A DNA stretch of 64,000 nt from DASPWW01 sp963841715 (GCA_963841715.1 CAWJDP010000001.1:744001-808000), one strand, 5' to 3'; counted from the stretch's first letter, positions 1-8,390 are shown. Notes: generated by a model not told the origin, from the sequence alone. Made by a program: numbers and translations.

Positions 1-184
1 TCACCGGGCGCCCCTCGCGCGCACCGTCGAGATCGACGACGTGGATGAACCGCGCCCCGTCATCCGCCCAGCGCCTCGCGGCGTCAACCGGATCGGCGTC
101 GTACACGGTCTCGCGTGCATAGTCGCCTTGCGTCAGCCGAACAGCGTGGCCGTCCCGAATATCGACCGCCGGATAGAGGATCAC
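1..184 (-). CDS. hisA: HisA, ProFAR isomerase (5' part only, cut by window edge)
   Basis: Phosphoribosylformimino-5-aminoimidazole carboxamide ribotide isomerase, a TIM barrel of histidine biosynthesis. Only the first 61 codons are present; the rest lies left of the window. The visible start reads VILYPAVDIRDGHAVRLTQG, the standard HisA strand-1 region with the catalytic Asp of the VDIRDG motif, followed by the second beta strand HVVDLDGA. The start is GTG at 184-182, overlapping the hisH stop as GTGA, so translation is probably coupled. It is the last visible gene of the his operon; hisF would be expected beyond it. Confidence 0.93.
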   Translation of the reverse strand, partial: MILYPAVDIRDGHAVRLTQGDYARETVYDADPVDAARRWADDGARFIHVVDLDGAREGRPV

Positions 185-831
185 GCCGGGACTGACGAGC
201 AGATTCCGGCGAAGTTCTCGAGCAATCGCAGGCCGGCGGAGCTCGACTTCTCGGGGTGGAACTGGACGCCGAACAGCGGCGGGCGGGCGACCGCGCACGC
301 GAACCGCTCGCCGTGCTCGGCGGTCCCGAGCACGACCTCGGCGTCGGCGGGTCGCGGGGCGAAGGTGTGCACGAAGTAGAACGGGGTCTCCTCGTCGATC
401 CCAGAGGTCAGCGGCGACGCGCCCTCCCACGCGACAGGCGACCATCCGATGTGGGGGAGCTTCAGCCCCGGCGCCCGCAGTGGCTCGACCCGGCCCGCGA
501 GCAGTCCGATCCCGTCGGCCCCATCGAGCTCGGACGAGCGCTCGAACAGCAGCTGCAGGCCGAGGCAGATCCCGAGCACCGGCGTTCCGGCGTCGAGGCG
601 CTCGCGCACGAGCGCGTCGAGGCCGAGCTCGCGGACGCGCTTCATCGCCTTCGGGAACGCGCCGACGCCGGGAAGGATCACGCCGGCGCAATCGCGGACG
701 CGGTCGGCGTCGCCCGTGATCACGCCGGCGGCGCCGACATGCTCGAGCGCTTTCTCGACCGAGCGCAGGTTGCCCATCCCGTAGTCGAGGATCGCGATCC
801 GCGACGCGGCCGCCGTCTCCGCAGCCGTCAC
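181..831 (-). CDS. hisH: HisH, glutamine amidotransferase subunit of IGP synthase
   Basis: Class I glutamine amidotransferase (216 aa) that supplies ammonia to HisF to form imidazole glycerol phosphate. The nucleophile elbow is GICLGLQLLFE with the catalytic Cys, and the His/Glu of the triad are in FGVQFHPEKS near the C terminus. The N terminus has IAILDYGMGNLRSVEKAL, typical of HisH. I chose the GTG at 831, which overlaps the hisB stop (GTGA); a longer reading upstream would run deep into hisB. About ten residues precede the conserved start, slightly more than usual. Neighbours on both sides are his genes in the same direction. Confidence 0.95.
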   Translation of the reverse strand: MTAAETAAASRIAILDYGMGNLRSVEKALEHVGAAGVITGDADRVRDCAGVILPGVGAFPKAMKRVRELGLDALVRERLDAGTPVLGICLGLQLLFERSSELDGADGIGLLAGRVEPLRAPGLKLPHIGWSPVAWEGASPLTSGIDEETPFYFVHTFAPRPADAEVVLGTAEHGERFACAVARPPLFGVQFHPEKSSSAGLRLLENFAGICSSVPA

Positions 832-1418
832 TGGGTGAGCGTTCCCTTCGTCGACGGGACGCCCGTCTCGTCGGGGTCGATCGCGACCGCCTCGCGGAGC
901 GCGCGGGCGAACGCCTTGAAGCAGGCCTCGACCATGTGGTGCGCGTTCGACCCGTAGCGGGTGCCGATGTGCAGCGTCAGCTTCGCGTTCGTCGCCACAG
1001 CGCGGAAGAACTCCTCGGCTAGCTCGGTGTCGAAGCCAGCGATCGCAACCGGGGGAAGTTCGGCCTCGAACAGGCACAGCGGACGCCCCGAGATGTCGAT
1101 CGCGCAGATCCCGAGCGCCTCGTCCATCGGCACCGCGACGTAGCCGTAGCGGCGAATCCCGACGCGCTCGCCGAGCGCCTCGTCGAGCGCCTGCCCGAGC
1201 GCGATCCCGACGTCCTCGGTCGTGTGGTGGGCGCCGGTCTCGAGATCGCCGCTCGCGCGCACCCCGAGGCCGACTCGCCCGTGGCGCCCGAGCAGCTCGA
1301 GCATGTGGTCGAGAAAGCCGAGGCCGGTCTCGACGTTGACCTCGCCGCCGTCAAGGTTGAGCAGCAGGCTGACGTCGGTCTCCTTCGTCTTGCGCTTGAT
1401 CTCCGCCGATCTAGCCAC
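828..1418 (-). CDS. hisB: HisB, imidazoleglycerol-phosphate dehydratase
   Basis: Monofunctional IGP dehydratase (196 aa), which converts imidazole glycerol phosphate to imidazole acetol phosphate using two Mn ions. Metal-binding motifs are visible: LDHML near residue 42, HHTTEDVGI near 70, and the second repeat SNAHHMVEACFKAFA near 160. No phosphatase domain is fused, unlike enterobacterial HisB. The GTG start at 1418 overlaps the end of hisD by 8 nt; the next gene hisH overlaps by 4 nt. Confidence 0.96.
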   Translation of the reverse strand: MARSAEIKRKTKETDVSLLLNLDGGEVNVETGLGFLDHMLELLGRHGRVGLGVRASGDLETGAHHTTEDVGIALGQALDEALGERVGIRRYGYVAVPMDEALGICAIDISGRPLCLFEAELPPVAIAGFDTELAEEFFRAVATNAKLTLHIGTRYGSNAHHMVEACFKAFARALREAVAIDPDETGVPSTKGTLTQ

Positions 1419-2715
1419 GGCCTGATCCTCGCAGCGATTCGTTGAGCCTGGCCCGCGCCGACTCGCCGTGCACGGGAAGGCCCTCGGCCTCGGCGAGCGC
1501 GGCGACGTGCGGGGCGAGCCGGGCCGCGGCCGAGTCCGGGATCTCCACCACCGAGCTCGAGCGCATGAACGTCCGCGGCGACAGCGGTCCCGCGAACCGC
1601 GCCCGGCCCTCGGTCGGGAGGACGTGGTTGGAGCCCGCGACGTAGTCCCCGAACGCCGTCCCGCCCTCGCGTCCGATGAACACGCACCCGGCAACGCGCT
1701 CGCCGGCGACCTCGGGGCCGGCCCCGTCGAAGACGAGCTCGAGGTGCTCGGGGGCGAGCTCGTCGGCGAGCGCCAGCGCCGCGTCGACGCTCGGGGCCGC
1801 GACGAGCGCGAGCGGTGCGTCGGCGACGCTCGGGCGCTCGGGCGCGAGCGCTTCGATCGCCGCGGCGATCTCGTCCAGCGTCCCGGGCTCGGTCGCGATC
1901 GCGCACAACGGGCTGTCGGCGCCGTGCTCGGCCTGGGCGAGCAGATCGAGCGCGACGAGCTCAGGGTCACACGAGGGGTCGGCGACGACAGTGAGATCGC
2001 TCGGGCCCGCGAGCCCGTCGATCCCGACGACGCCGAAGAGCTGCCGCTTCGCCTCCTGGACGTGGCGGCTCCCGGGGCCCGCGATCACATCGACGCGCTC
2101 GACCTCCCTGGTCCCGTAGGCGAGCGCCGCGACCGCGTGCGCGCCGCCTGCCGCGTAGACCTCGTCGACGCCCGCGACGGCGCATGCTCCGAGCACCGCC
2201 GCGTTGACCTCGCCCCGCGGGCCGGGCGGCGATACGACCGCGATCCGCTCGACCCCGGCGATGCGCGCCGGCAGGCAGCACATCAGCACCGTAGAGGGGT
2301 AGGCGGCGCGCCCGCCCGGTGCGTAGATCCCCGCCGCGGCGACCGCCAGCTCGCGCACGCTGACCCGCTGGCCCTCGGGCAGCACCACCGAGGCGGCGGT
2401 GCCGGCAAGCTGGGCCTCGGCGGCGGCGCCGATGTTCGCGGCCGCGACCTCGAGCGCCTCACGCGTCGGCGCGTCGAGCCCCTCGGCCGCGGCGGCGATC
2501 CGCCCGGGGTCGACACGCAGCCGCTCGGGCGCACGCTCGGTGGCATCGAAGCGCGCGGTCAGCTCGAGCACGGCGGCGTCGCCGCGCTCGCGCACGTCGG
2601 CGAGGATCGCGGCCACGTCGCCACCGACCTCGTACAGCGACGGCGCGCGCGCGGCGATTCGTTCCGCGAGCCCGCGCGGGTCCGCGCCGTCCCAGTCGAT
2701 CCGCTCCGCCCTCAT
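1411..2715 (-). CDS. hisD: HisD, histidinol dehydrogenase
   Basis: NAD-dependent zinc enzyme of 434 aa catalysing the last two oxidations of histidine synthesis. Family signatures are present: IYAPGGRAAYPSTVLM, the VIAGPGSRHVQEAKRQL region, GPSDLTVVAD, the QAEHGADSPL metal/substrate loop and the C-terminal GSNHVLPTEG. Length matches the usual 430 aa. ATG at 2715 overlaps the hisG stop (ATGA). The sequence gives no sign of damage. Confidence 0.96.
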   Translation of the reverse strand: MRAERIDWDGADPRGLAERIAARAPSLYEVGGDVAAILADVRERGDAAVLELTARFDATERAPERLRVDPGRIAAAAEGLDAPTREALEVAAANIGAAAEAQLAGTAASVVLPEGQRVSVRELAVAAAGIYAPGGRAAYPSTVLMCCLPARIAGVERIAVVSPPGPRGEVNAAVLGACAVAGVDEVYAAGGAHAVAALAYGTREVERVDVIAGPGSRHVQEAKRQLFGVVGIDGLAGPSDLTVVADPSCDPELVALDLLAQAEHGADSPLCAIATEPGTLDEIAAAIEALAPERPSVADAPLALVAAPSVDAALALADELAPEHLELVFDGAGPEVAGERVAGCVFIGREGGTAFGDYVAGSNHVLPTEGRARFAGPLSPRTFMRSSSVVEIPDSAAARLAPHVAALAEAEGLPVHGESARARLNESLRGSGRG

Positions 2716-3401
2716 CTGCCGCTCGCGATCCTCAGGCGCTCCGCGAGCTCGTCGACCTCGGGCCCGCGCAGCTTGTGCGCGATCCGGTTCGCGACCAGCC
2801 GCGCCGTGCAGTCGACGATCTCCTCGCGGATCTCGAGTCCGTTTTCGGCCAGCGTGCGGCCGGTGTCGACGAGATCGACGATTCCATCGGCGAGCCCGAC
2901 CAGCGGCGCGAGCTCGACCGAGCCCTTGACCTCGATCACCTCGGCCTGGCGCCCGGTGTCCTCGAAATAGCGCTCGGCGATCCGCGGGTACTTGGTCGCG
3001 ATCCTCATCAGACCGAGCCGGCGCTCGGACTCGCCGAGGCTGGGATCGCCCTGGCGCCCGGCGAGGACCATCCGGCAGGCGCCGTAGCCGAGGTCCACGA
3101 GCTCGTGGACGACGCGGTCGCGCTGCTCGAGGAGCACGTCCTTGCCCGTGATCCCGAGATCGGCGGCGCCCGCCTCGACGTAGGTCGGGACGTCTGAGGG
3201 CCGCATCGTGACCAGCGCCAGGTGGTCGGAGTCGAAGACGAGCGAGCGGCTGTCGCTGCGAAGCCACGCGGTGTCGATCCCGACCCGGTCGAGGATCTCC
3301 AGCGTCGGCTCCCACAGCGCGCCGCGAGGCAGCGCGAGCTTGAGGACGCCGTCAGGGCGGGCCCGCGTTGGGCCCTCGATACCGCTCGTCTTCATGTCCA
3401 T
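2712..3401 (-). CDS. hisG: HisG, ATP phosphoribosyltransferase, short form
   Basis: First committed enzyme of histidine synthesis, joining ATP and PRPP. At 229 aa it is the short catalytic form that lacks the C-terminal histidine-binding regulatory domain of long HisG; such enzymes depend on HisZ, and hisZ is directly upstream. Motifs: LKLALPRGALWEPTLEIL at the start, ADLGITGKDVL in the middle, and the PRPP-binding DGIVDLVDTGRTL near residue 170. The ATG at 3401 has GAGGG seven nt upstream; a second in-frame ATG at 3395 is possible. Two-domain HisG without ACT-like tail is clear from the short end ERLRIASGR. Confidence 0.95.
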   Translation of the reverse strand: MDMKTSGIEGPTRARPDGVLKLALPRGALWEPTLEILDRVGIDTAWLRSDSRSLVFDSDHLALVTMRPSDVPTYVEAGAADLGITGKDVLLEQRDRVVHELVDLGYGACRMVLAGRQGDPSLGESERRLGLMRIATKYPRIAERYFEDTGRQAEVIEVKGSVELAPLVGLADGIVDLVDTGRTLAENGLEIREEIVDCTARLVANRIAHKLRGPEVDELAERLRIASGR

Positions 3402-3424
3402 CGCGAGACCCTCATGATTGCCAT

Positions 3425-4423
3425 CTACCTCGTCGACTCCTGGGCGATTCGCTCCTCCTCGGCTTGGGCGATGTGCATCCGCTCCAGGAACAGCGCCCAC
3501 CCCGCGGCCGGGAGCGAGCGTCCGAAGCGCCCCATGAGCTCGTCGTAGCGACCGCCGCCGCCGAGGACATGGCCGAGCGCCGGGTCGTAGACCTCGAGGA
3601 TCGCCCCGGTGTAGTAGCCGAGGTCGCGGAGCAGCCCGAGATCGAGCTGGATCCGGTCGGCGAGACCGCGCGCCGCGGCTGCGTCGAAGGTCGTCTGCAG
3701 CCGGCCGACCGAGCGCTCGACGGCGTCGCCGCCGATCTTGCGGGCGGTGTCGAGGACCTCGTGCCCACCCCGCAGCCCGGGGAGCTCGACCAGCGTCCGC
3801 TTCGCGCGCCTGCCGATCCCGTCGAGCGCCGCAACCTCGGCCTCGAGTGCGACGAGGTCGTGCTGGGCAAGGCTGTCGAGGATCGCCGCCTTCGGCTCGT
3901 CCTCGACGCCGAGCTCGGCGAGCAGTTGGCGGTACAGGTCGGCGTCGCCAAGCCCGATCACCGCGCGAGAGAGCCCGGCCGCGTCGAGCGCCCTGACGAG
4001 CAGCTCGATCACCTCCGCGGTCCCGTCCGGCGCGTCGGCCCCGATCAGCTCGATCCCGGCCTGCATGAACTCGCGCATCTGCCCCCGCTGGGGGCGCACG
4101 GCCCGATAGGCGTTGCCGATGTAGAAGAAGCGGTAAGGGGGCGCAACCTCGGCGAAGCGCGCTGACACCAGACGGGCGATCGGGATCGTCCAGTCCGAGC
4201 GCATCGCGAGCAGCTCCCCGCGCTCGCCGAAGAACCGATACGAGGCGGCGGCGGCGCGCTCGTCGCCGCGCGCGAGCACGTCGTTGTACTCGAAGGTCGG
4301 TGTCGCGACCTCGCCGTAGCCGCACGCGTCGAAGACGTCGTACAGCGCTCCCTGGAGCCGGCGCAGCTCGCGCATCTCGTCGGGGAGGACGTCGCGGGTG
4401 CCGGGTGGGATCGGATGTGTCAC
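3425..4423 (-). CDS. hisZ: HisZ, regulatory subunit of ATP phosphoribosyltransferase
   Basis: Paralogue of histidyl-tRNA synthetase that forms the hetero-octamer with short HisG and gives feedback control by histidine. At 332 aa it stops where the catalytic core of HisRS ends and has no anticodon-binding domain. HisRS-like motifs seen are PPGTRDVLPDE at the N terminus, RSDWTIPIARLVS, YIGNAYRAVRPQRGQMREFMQ, and GGGGRYDELMGRFG. Start is GTG 4423, seven nt behind an AAGGAGGG Shine-Dalgarno; the longer reading would put 9 residues upstream of it. First gene of the his operon, 23 nt before hisG. A true HisRS is less likely because of length and context. Confidence 0.9.
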   Translation of the reverse strand: MTHPIPPGTRDVLPDEMRELRRLQGALYDVFDACGYGEVATPTFEYNDVLARGDERAAAASYRFFGERGELLAMRSDWTIPIARLVSARFAEVAPPYRFFYIGNAYRAVRPQRGQMREFMQAGIELIGADAPDGTAEVIELLVRALDAAGLSRAVIGLGDADLYRQLLAELGVEDEPKAAILDSLAQHDLVALEAEVAALDGIGRRAKRTLVELPGLRGGHEVLDTARKIGGDAVERSVGRLQTTFDAAAARGLADRIQLDLGLLRDLGYYTGAILEVYDPALGHVLGGGGRYDELMGRFGRSLPAAGWALFLERMHIAQAEEERIAQESTR

Positions 4424-4465
4424 GCCACCCTCCTTCTCGGGCGGCCGCAAGCCTTCAGGCGAAGG

Positions 4466-5767
4466 CTAGGCCGGGACCCTCTCAGCCGCAACGCGCTCGA
4501 TCCGCGCGCCGAGCTCGCGAAGCCGCAGGTCGATGCGCTCGTAGCCACGGTCGATCTGGGCGATGTTCCCGATCTCCGAGGTTCCCTCCGCGGCCAGCGC
4601 GGCGATGAGCATCGCCATCCCCGCGCGGATGTCCGGGCTCTCGAGCCGGGCGCCGTGAAGACGGCTCGGACCGCTGACGATCGCCCGGTGGGGATCGCAG
4701 AGGGTGATCCGAGCGCCCATCGCGACCAGCTTGTCGACGAAGAACAACCGGTTCTCGAACATCTTCTCGAAGATCAGCACCGTCCCGCGCGCCTGGGTCG
4801 CGAGCGCGAGCGCGATCGAGGTCAGATCGGCCGGGAAGGCCGGCCACGGCCCGTCGTCGATCTTTGGGATCGCGTCGCCGAGGTCATCGCGAATCTCGAG
4901 CCGTTGCTCCGGCGCCACGAGGACGTCGTCGCCCTCGACCATCGAGTGCAGGCCGAGGCGGTGGAACTGGCGGCGGATCGTGATCAGGTCCTCGGGCGCC
5001 GCCTCGCGAATCCGCAGCTCTCCCCCGGTCGCCGCGGCGAGCGCCATGAAGCTCGCGACCTCGATGTGGTCGGGGCAGACCTTGTGATCGGCGCCGGCGA
5101 GCTTCGAGCGTCCGTGCACGGTCATCACGTTCGACCCGATGCCGTCGATCTGCGCGCCCATCTTGACGAGCAGCCGGGCGAGGTCCTGGACGTGCGGCTC
5201 GCAGGCCGCGTTCGAGATCGTCGTCGGGCCCTCGGTCAGGGCCGCCGCCATGAGCGCGTTCTCGGTCCCCATCACCGACGGCTCGTCCATGAAGATCCCG
5301 CACGGCCTCAGCCCCCCCGGCGGGGCGCTGATCTCGATCGAGCGGTCGCCCTTCACCGACGCGCCCATGCCCTTGAACGCGTCGAGGTGCGGGTCGAGCC
5401 GGCGGCGCCCGATGAAGTCGCCGCCCGGCGGCGGCATCCGCGCCTCGCCGAACCGCGCCAGGAGCGGGCCGGCGAGCAGGAACGAGGCCCTGATCGCGGC
5501 CGCTGCGTCCTCGTCGACGGGGGTGTCGGCGACAGCGTCGGCGCGAAGCCGGAGCTCGTGGCCGGGGCCCCACTCGACCTTGACCCCGAGCAGCTCCATC
5601 AACTGGACCTGGGTCTCGGTGTCGCTGATCCGCGGAACGTTGCGGAGCACGACCTCGTCCTCGGTGAGGAGCACGGCGGCGATGATCGGCAGCGCGGCGT
5701 TCTTGTTCCCGGCAGCGACGATCTCCCCCGACAGGGGGCTTCCACCCTGGATGACGAACTTCTCCAT
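4466..5767 (-). CDS. murA: MurA, UDP-GlcNAc enolpyruvyl transferase with Asp117 in place of active-site Cys
   Basis: Cytoplasmic enzyme adding enolpyruvate from PEP to UDP-GlcNAc, first step of peptidoglycan synthesis; 433 aa, full length. Conserved N-terminal GNKNAALPIIAA and C-terminal DIRAGMAMLIAALAAEG are present. The mobile loop reads PPPGGDFIGRRR: residue 117 is Asp where most bacteria have the Cys that fosfomycin alkylates. The same Cys-to-Asp change is known in Mycobacterium tuberculosis, Chlamydia and Borrelia MurA, which stay active and are fosfomycin-insensitive. ATG at 5767 with AGGAA about ten nt upstream. It lies 42 nt upstream of hisZ and could be co-transcribed with the his operon. 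Confidence 0.96.
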   Translation of the reverse strand: MEKFVIQGGSPLSGEIVAAGNKNAALPIIAAVLLTEDEVVLRNVPRISDTETQVQLMELLGVKVEWGPGHELRLRADAVADTPVDEDAAAAIRASFLLAGPLLARFGEARMPPPGGDFIGRRRLDPHLDAFKGMGASVKGDRSIEISAPPGGLRPCGIFMDEPSVMGTENALMAAALTEGPTTISNAACEPHVQDLARLLVKMGAQIDGIGSNVMTVHGRSKLAGADHKVCPDHIEVASFMALAAATGGELRIREAAPEDLITIRRQFHRLGLHSMVEGDDVLVAPEQRLEIRDDLGDAIPKIDDGPWPAFPADLTSIALALATQARGTVLIFEKMFENRLFFVDKLVAMGARITLCDPHRAIVSGPSRLHGARLESPDIRAGMAMLIAALAAEGTSEIGNIAQIDRGYERIDLRLRELGARIERVAAERVPA

Positions 5768-5839
5768 CGTCGTCGGTTCCTGTCTCGGGTTCGGCGCGCC
5801 ACTCGGGACGCGGAGAGAGGGCTAGGGTAACAGCGGGTT

Positions 5840-6424
5840 ATGGCAGAGCCGACCCGTGACGACGCCTGGGAGCTCTTCTGCGAGTGGACCGAGTCCGACT
5901 CGCTGCGCAAGCACGCCCTCGGCGTCGAGGCAGCGATGCGGGCGTACGCGCGCAAGTTCGACGAGGACGAGGAGAGGTGGGCTGTGACCGCCCTCGTCCA
6001 CGACCTCGACTACGAGCGCTACCCCGATCTCGGGAGCGGTCACCCGCGGATCGCGCTCGAGGAGCTGCGCAGCCGCGGCTATCCCGACGACGTGATCGAC
6101 GCCGTCGCCGGCCACGCCGACTTCCTCGGCGTCCCCCGCGAGACGCAGATGGCGAAGACGCTGTACGCGGTCGACGAGCTGTCCGGGTTCGTCGCCGCGT
6201 GCGCGCTGGTGCGACCGACCGGGATCGAGGGAATGAGGCCGAAGTCGGTGCGAAAGAAGCTCAAGCAGCCGTCGTTCGCGGCCAAGGTCGACCGCGACCA
6301 AATCGACCGCGCGATCGAGGACCTCGAGGTCGACGAGACGGAGCACCTCCAGCTCGTGATCGACGCGATGGCGGCGCGGGCCACCGAGCTCGGGCTCGAG
6401 CCGCGCGAGGAGGCGGGCGGGTGA
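5840..6424 (+). CDS. HD-domain hydrolase-like protein
   Basis: Protein of 194 aa with a minimal HD fold: His25 in SLRKHALG, His54-Asp55 in ALVHDLDYERYP, a further His92 in AGHADF and an Asp in AVDELSGF near residue 111. This is the pattern of small metal-dependent phosphohydrolases often annotated HDIG or HDOD-like; the substrate is unknown. The C-terminal 60 residues are charged and helical, with RPKSVRKKLKQPSFA. ATG at 5840, with a TAGGGT -10-like element 11 nt upstream and no Shine-Dalgarno. Its stop overlaps the next start (GTGA at 6421), so it is co-expressed with the hydrolase. Divergent from murA. Confidence 0.8.
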   Translation: MAEPTRDDAWELFCEWTESDSLRKHALGVEAAMRAYARKFDEDEERWAVTALVHDLDYERYPDLGSGHPRIALEELRSRGYPDDVIDAVAGHADFLGVPRETQMAKTLYAVDELSGFVAACALVRPTGIEGMRPKSVRKKLKQPSFAAKVDRDQIDRAIEDLEVDETEHLQLVIDAMAARATELGLEPREEAGG

Positions 6425-7479
6425 GGCGCCGCTGGTGGCAGATCCTGCTCGGCGTGATCGTCGTCGGAGCCTTGATCCTGGGCCTGAACGCGATCGCGGT
6501 CGACAACGAGACGAAGCCGGCGCGGGTGACCGTCGCCGGCGGCCGGATCCTCAACCTCCCCGCCGGCGACGTCCAGGTGACAGACACCGGCCCGACCGCG
6601 AGCGGCCCCGAGGGGCAGCCGATCGTGCTCGTCCACTGCTACACCTGCTCGCTCCACTGGTGGGACCGGATGGTCCCGATCCTCGCCCGCCACCACCGCG
6701 TGGTCCGGGTCGACCTGCTCGGGCACGGCGGCTCGGAGAAGCCCTCGAGCGGGTACGCGATGGAGGACCAGGCGGCGCTCGTCGGCCAGGCGATGAACGA
6801 GCTCCACGTCACGCGGGCCGAGGTCGTCGGCCACTCGCTCGGGGGGACGGTCGGGACCGCGCTCGCCGAGCAGTCGCGGGGCCTCGTCGGCAAGCTCGTG
6901 CTGATCGACCAGGCCCCCGACAACAGCTACGGGAGCCTCCCTTTCCTCGCCAAGGTCGCCTACGTACCGATCCTCGGCCAGCTCCTGAACCGGATCACGC
7001 CCGACGCGCTGATCAAGGAGGGCTACAAGGACGTCTTCGCCCCCGGCTACGACATCTCGAGCGGGTTCGCGAACCCGAACCAGGTCGTCGACGACTTCAA
7101 CGCGATGACGTACACGTCCTACGTGCGCTCGGACAAGGACGAGGAGTCCTACACGGACAGCGTCCCGCTCGACCAGCGGCTGACCAAGATCGGCGTGCCG
7201 CTGATGGTGATCTTCGGGACCGAGGACCAGATCTACGACACCGACCGCGCGATCGCCTCGTACCAGAACGTCCCCGGGGCGCGGACCGCGACCGTCCAGG
7301 GCGCCGGCCACTCGCCGAACGTCGAGAAGCCGGTCGAGACGGCGCGGCTCGTGCTCGGGTTCACGAACGAGGGCGGCGGGCAGCCCGAGAGCCCGCCCGC
7401 GAAGCCGAAGCAGAAGCCGAGCAAGAAGGCCACCAAGGCGAAGTCGAAGAAGTCGAAGTCGGGCGCGAAGGCCGGCTAG
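6421..7479 (+). CDS. Membrane-anchored alpha/beta hydrolase with Lys-rich tail
   Basis: Alpha/beta-hydrolase fold protein of 352 aa. An N-terminal membrane segment spans residues 6-26 (WQILLGVIVVGALILGLNAI), so the domain is probably extracytoplasmic. The nucleophile elbow is GHSLGG with Ser139; the acid is likely Asp in FGTEDQIYD and the His in GAGHSPNVEKP. The oxyanion region reads VLVHCYTCSLHWWD. The last 45 residues are Pro/Lys-rich (KPKQKPSKKATKAK), which may bind the cell wall or nucleic acid. Substrate cannot be inferred. GTG 6421 overlaps the HD gene stop; its own stop TAG shares a CTAG palindrome with the stop of the convergent gene. Confidence 0.85.
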   Translation: MRRRWWQILLGVIVVGALILGLNAIAVDNETKPARVTVAGGRILNLPAGDVQVTDTGPTASGPEGQPIVLVHCYTCSLHWWDRMVPILARHHRVVRVDLLGHGGSEKPSSGYAMEDQAALVGQAMNELHVTRAEVVGHSLGGTVGTALAEQSRGLVGKLVLIDQAPDNSYGSLPFLAKVAYVPILGQLLNRITPDALIKEGYKDVFAPGYDISSGFANPNQVVDDFNAMTYTSYVRSDKDEESYTDSVPLDQRLTKIGVPLMVIFGTEDQIYDTDRAIASYQNVPGARTATVQGAGHSPNVEKPVETARLVLGFTNEGGGQPESPPAKPKQKPSKKATKAKSKKSKSGAKAG

Positions 7480-7817
7480 GCCCAGCGCCCTCCCGCCTTC
7501 GCCCACTCGACCATGTGCTCGGTGGAGCAGAAGTCGTCACCGATCCGGTGCTCGCCGCGGTGGCGGACGAGCAGGACATGGACCTCGCCGAGCTCGGCGC
7601 CGCAGTGGGCGCAGGTGAGCGGGCCCGCGTCGATCCCCGGCCGCTCGGTGAGCTCGCCGGCCTCCCAGTTCGGGCCCTGGATCGCCCACGGGACGATGTG
7701 CTCGAGCCGGCAGAAGACCGCCCGGCGCGACCCCGTGGCTTCGTAGGCACGGAAGCCGTCGTCACGGTCGACCTCGGCCCCGCACCACGTGCACTGCTCG
7801 ATCCCGGCTCCCGCCAT
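7476..7817 (-). CDS. Small Cys/His-rich protein with two zinc-binding repeats
   Basis: Protein of 113 aa whose sequence contains the same pattern twice: CTWC followed about 30 residues later by FCRLEH, and CAHC followed by FCSTEH. Each looks like a treble-clef or zinc-ribbon site with ligands Cys2-Cys-His. This suggests an internal duplication and two bound zinc ions. No catalytic motif is visible and I do not recognise the family; protein or nucleic acid binding are both possible. ATG 7817 is preceded by other in-frame sequence that belongs to the upstream lipoprotein region. It is 8 nt downstream of that lipoprotein gene. Confidence 0.7.
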   Translation of the reverse strand: MAGAGIEQCTWCGAEVDRDDGFRAYEATGSRRAVFCRLEHIVPWAIQGPNWEAGELTERPGIDAGPLTCAHCGAELGEVHVLLVRHRGEHRIGDDFCSTEHMVEWAKAGGRWA

Positions 7818-7825
7818 CGCGGCGG

Positions 7826-8335
7826 CTAGACCGCCTGCCCCGGGGCCGGCCGCTGCGGCGTCGAGCCGACGCGCCGCCACTGGACGATCTTGCCGTCGCG
7901 GATCACGAAGCTCGTCTCCGCCTTCTCCCCCACGCCGCCGGCGCAGTTTCCGGGCCCGGGGCGCTCGGTGAGCTCGAAGGTCGCGGTCGTGAACTTGCCC
8001 GCGGTCTCGGCGCGAACGAGACGCGCGCCGCACGGCAGCGACTGGTTGAAGGCCTTGGCGCGGGCGAGGTTCGTGATCTTGATCAGGATCGGACCGTTCT
8101 CGGCGACGCTGGGGATCGCGAAGTAGGAGGCGGCCTTGTCGATGTCGCCGCCGCGCAGCGAGTCGACCCAGCCCTTGATCACGCTCACCGATCCCGGGTC
8201 GGCGTTCCCGGGGACGTCGGCGGTGCCGGGGGTCGTCGAGCTCGACGACCCGCCGCCGCAGCCGGCGATCGCGGCGGCGGCGAGCCCTGCGAGGGCGATC
8301 AGGGTCAAAGTCGTTGTCAGCGGGGGCCTGCGCAT
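7826..8335 (-). CDS. Small lipoprotein of unknown function
   Basis: 169 aa with a classical lipoprotein signal: MRRPP, a hydrophobic stretch and lipobox IAGC at residues 23-26, followed by GGGSSSSTTPG. The mature part (VSVIKGWVDSLRGGDIDKAASYFAIPS...) resembles secreted SnoaL/NTF2-like domains: a helix with ALR-type start, then strands TATFELTER and TSFVIRDGKIVQWRRV at the end. It probably acts at the outer face of the membrane; ligand unknown. Divergent from imuB, with the SOS-type box lying in the shared upstream region. Confidence 0.75.
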   Translation of the reverse strand: MRRPPLTTTLTLIALAGLAAAAIAGCGGGSSSSTTPGTADVPGNADPGSVSVIKGWVDSLRGGDIDKAASYFAIPSVAENGPILIKITNLARAKAFNQSLPCGARLVRAETAGKFTTATFELTERPGPGNCAGGVGEKAETSFVIRDGKIVQWRRVGSTPQRPAPGQAV

Positions 8336-8376
8336 GACCGGATGATCGCAAGACTTGCGCCTTTGCCTACGATGAG

Positions 8377-8390
8377 CGAACATATGTTCG
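8377..8390. promoter_or_regulatory. LexA (SOS) box before imuB
   Basis: Perfect palindrome CGAACATATGTTCG, an exact fit to the Gram-positive/actinobacterial LexA consensus CGAAC-N4-GTTCG. It ends one base before the imuB ATG. A TACGAT -10-like hexamer at 8368-8373 lies immediately upstream, so bound LexA would cover the transcription start. Supports damage induction of the imuB-dnaE2 cassette. Confidence 0.88.

Noticed and set aside
1468..2970. 500-codon plus frame over hisD and hisG
   Set aside because: Shadow of the his operon.
6079..7506. 475-codon minus frame over the HD and hydrolase genes
   Set aside because: Mirror frame of GC-rich genes, no conserved domains.
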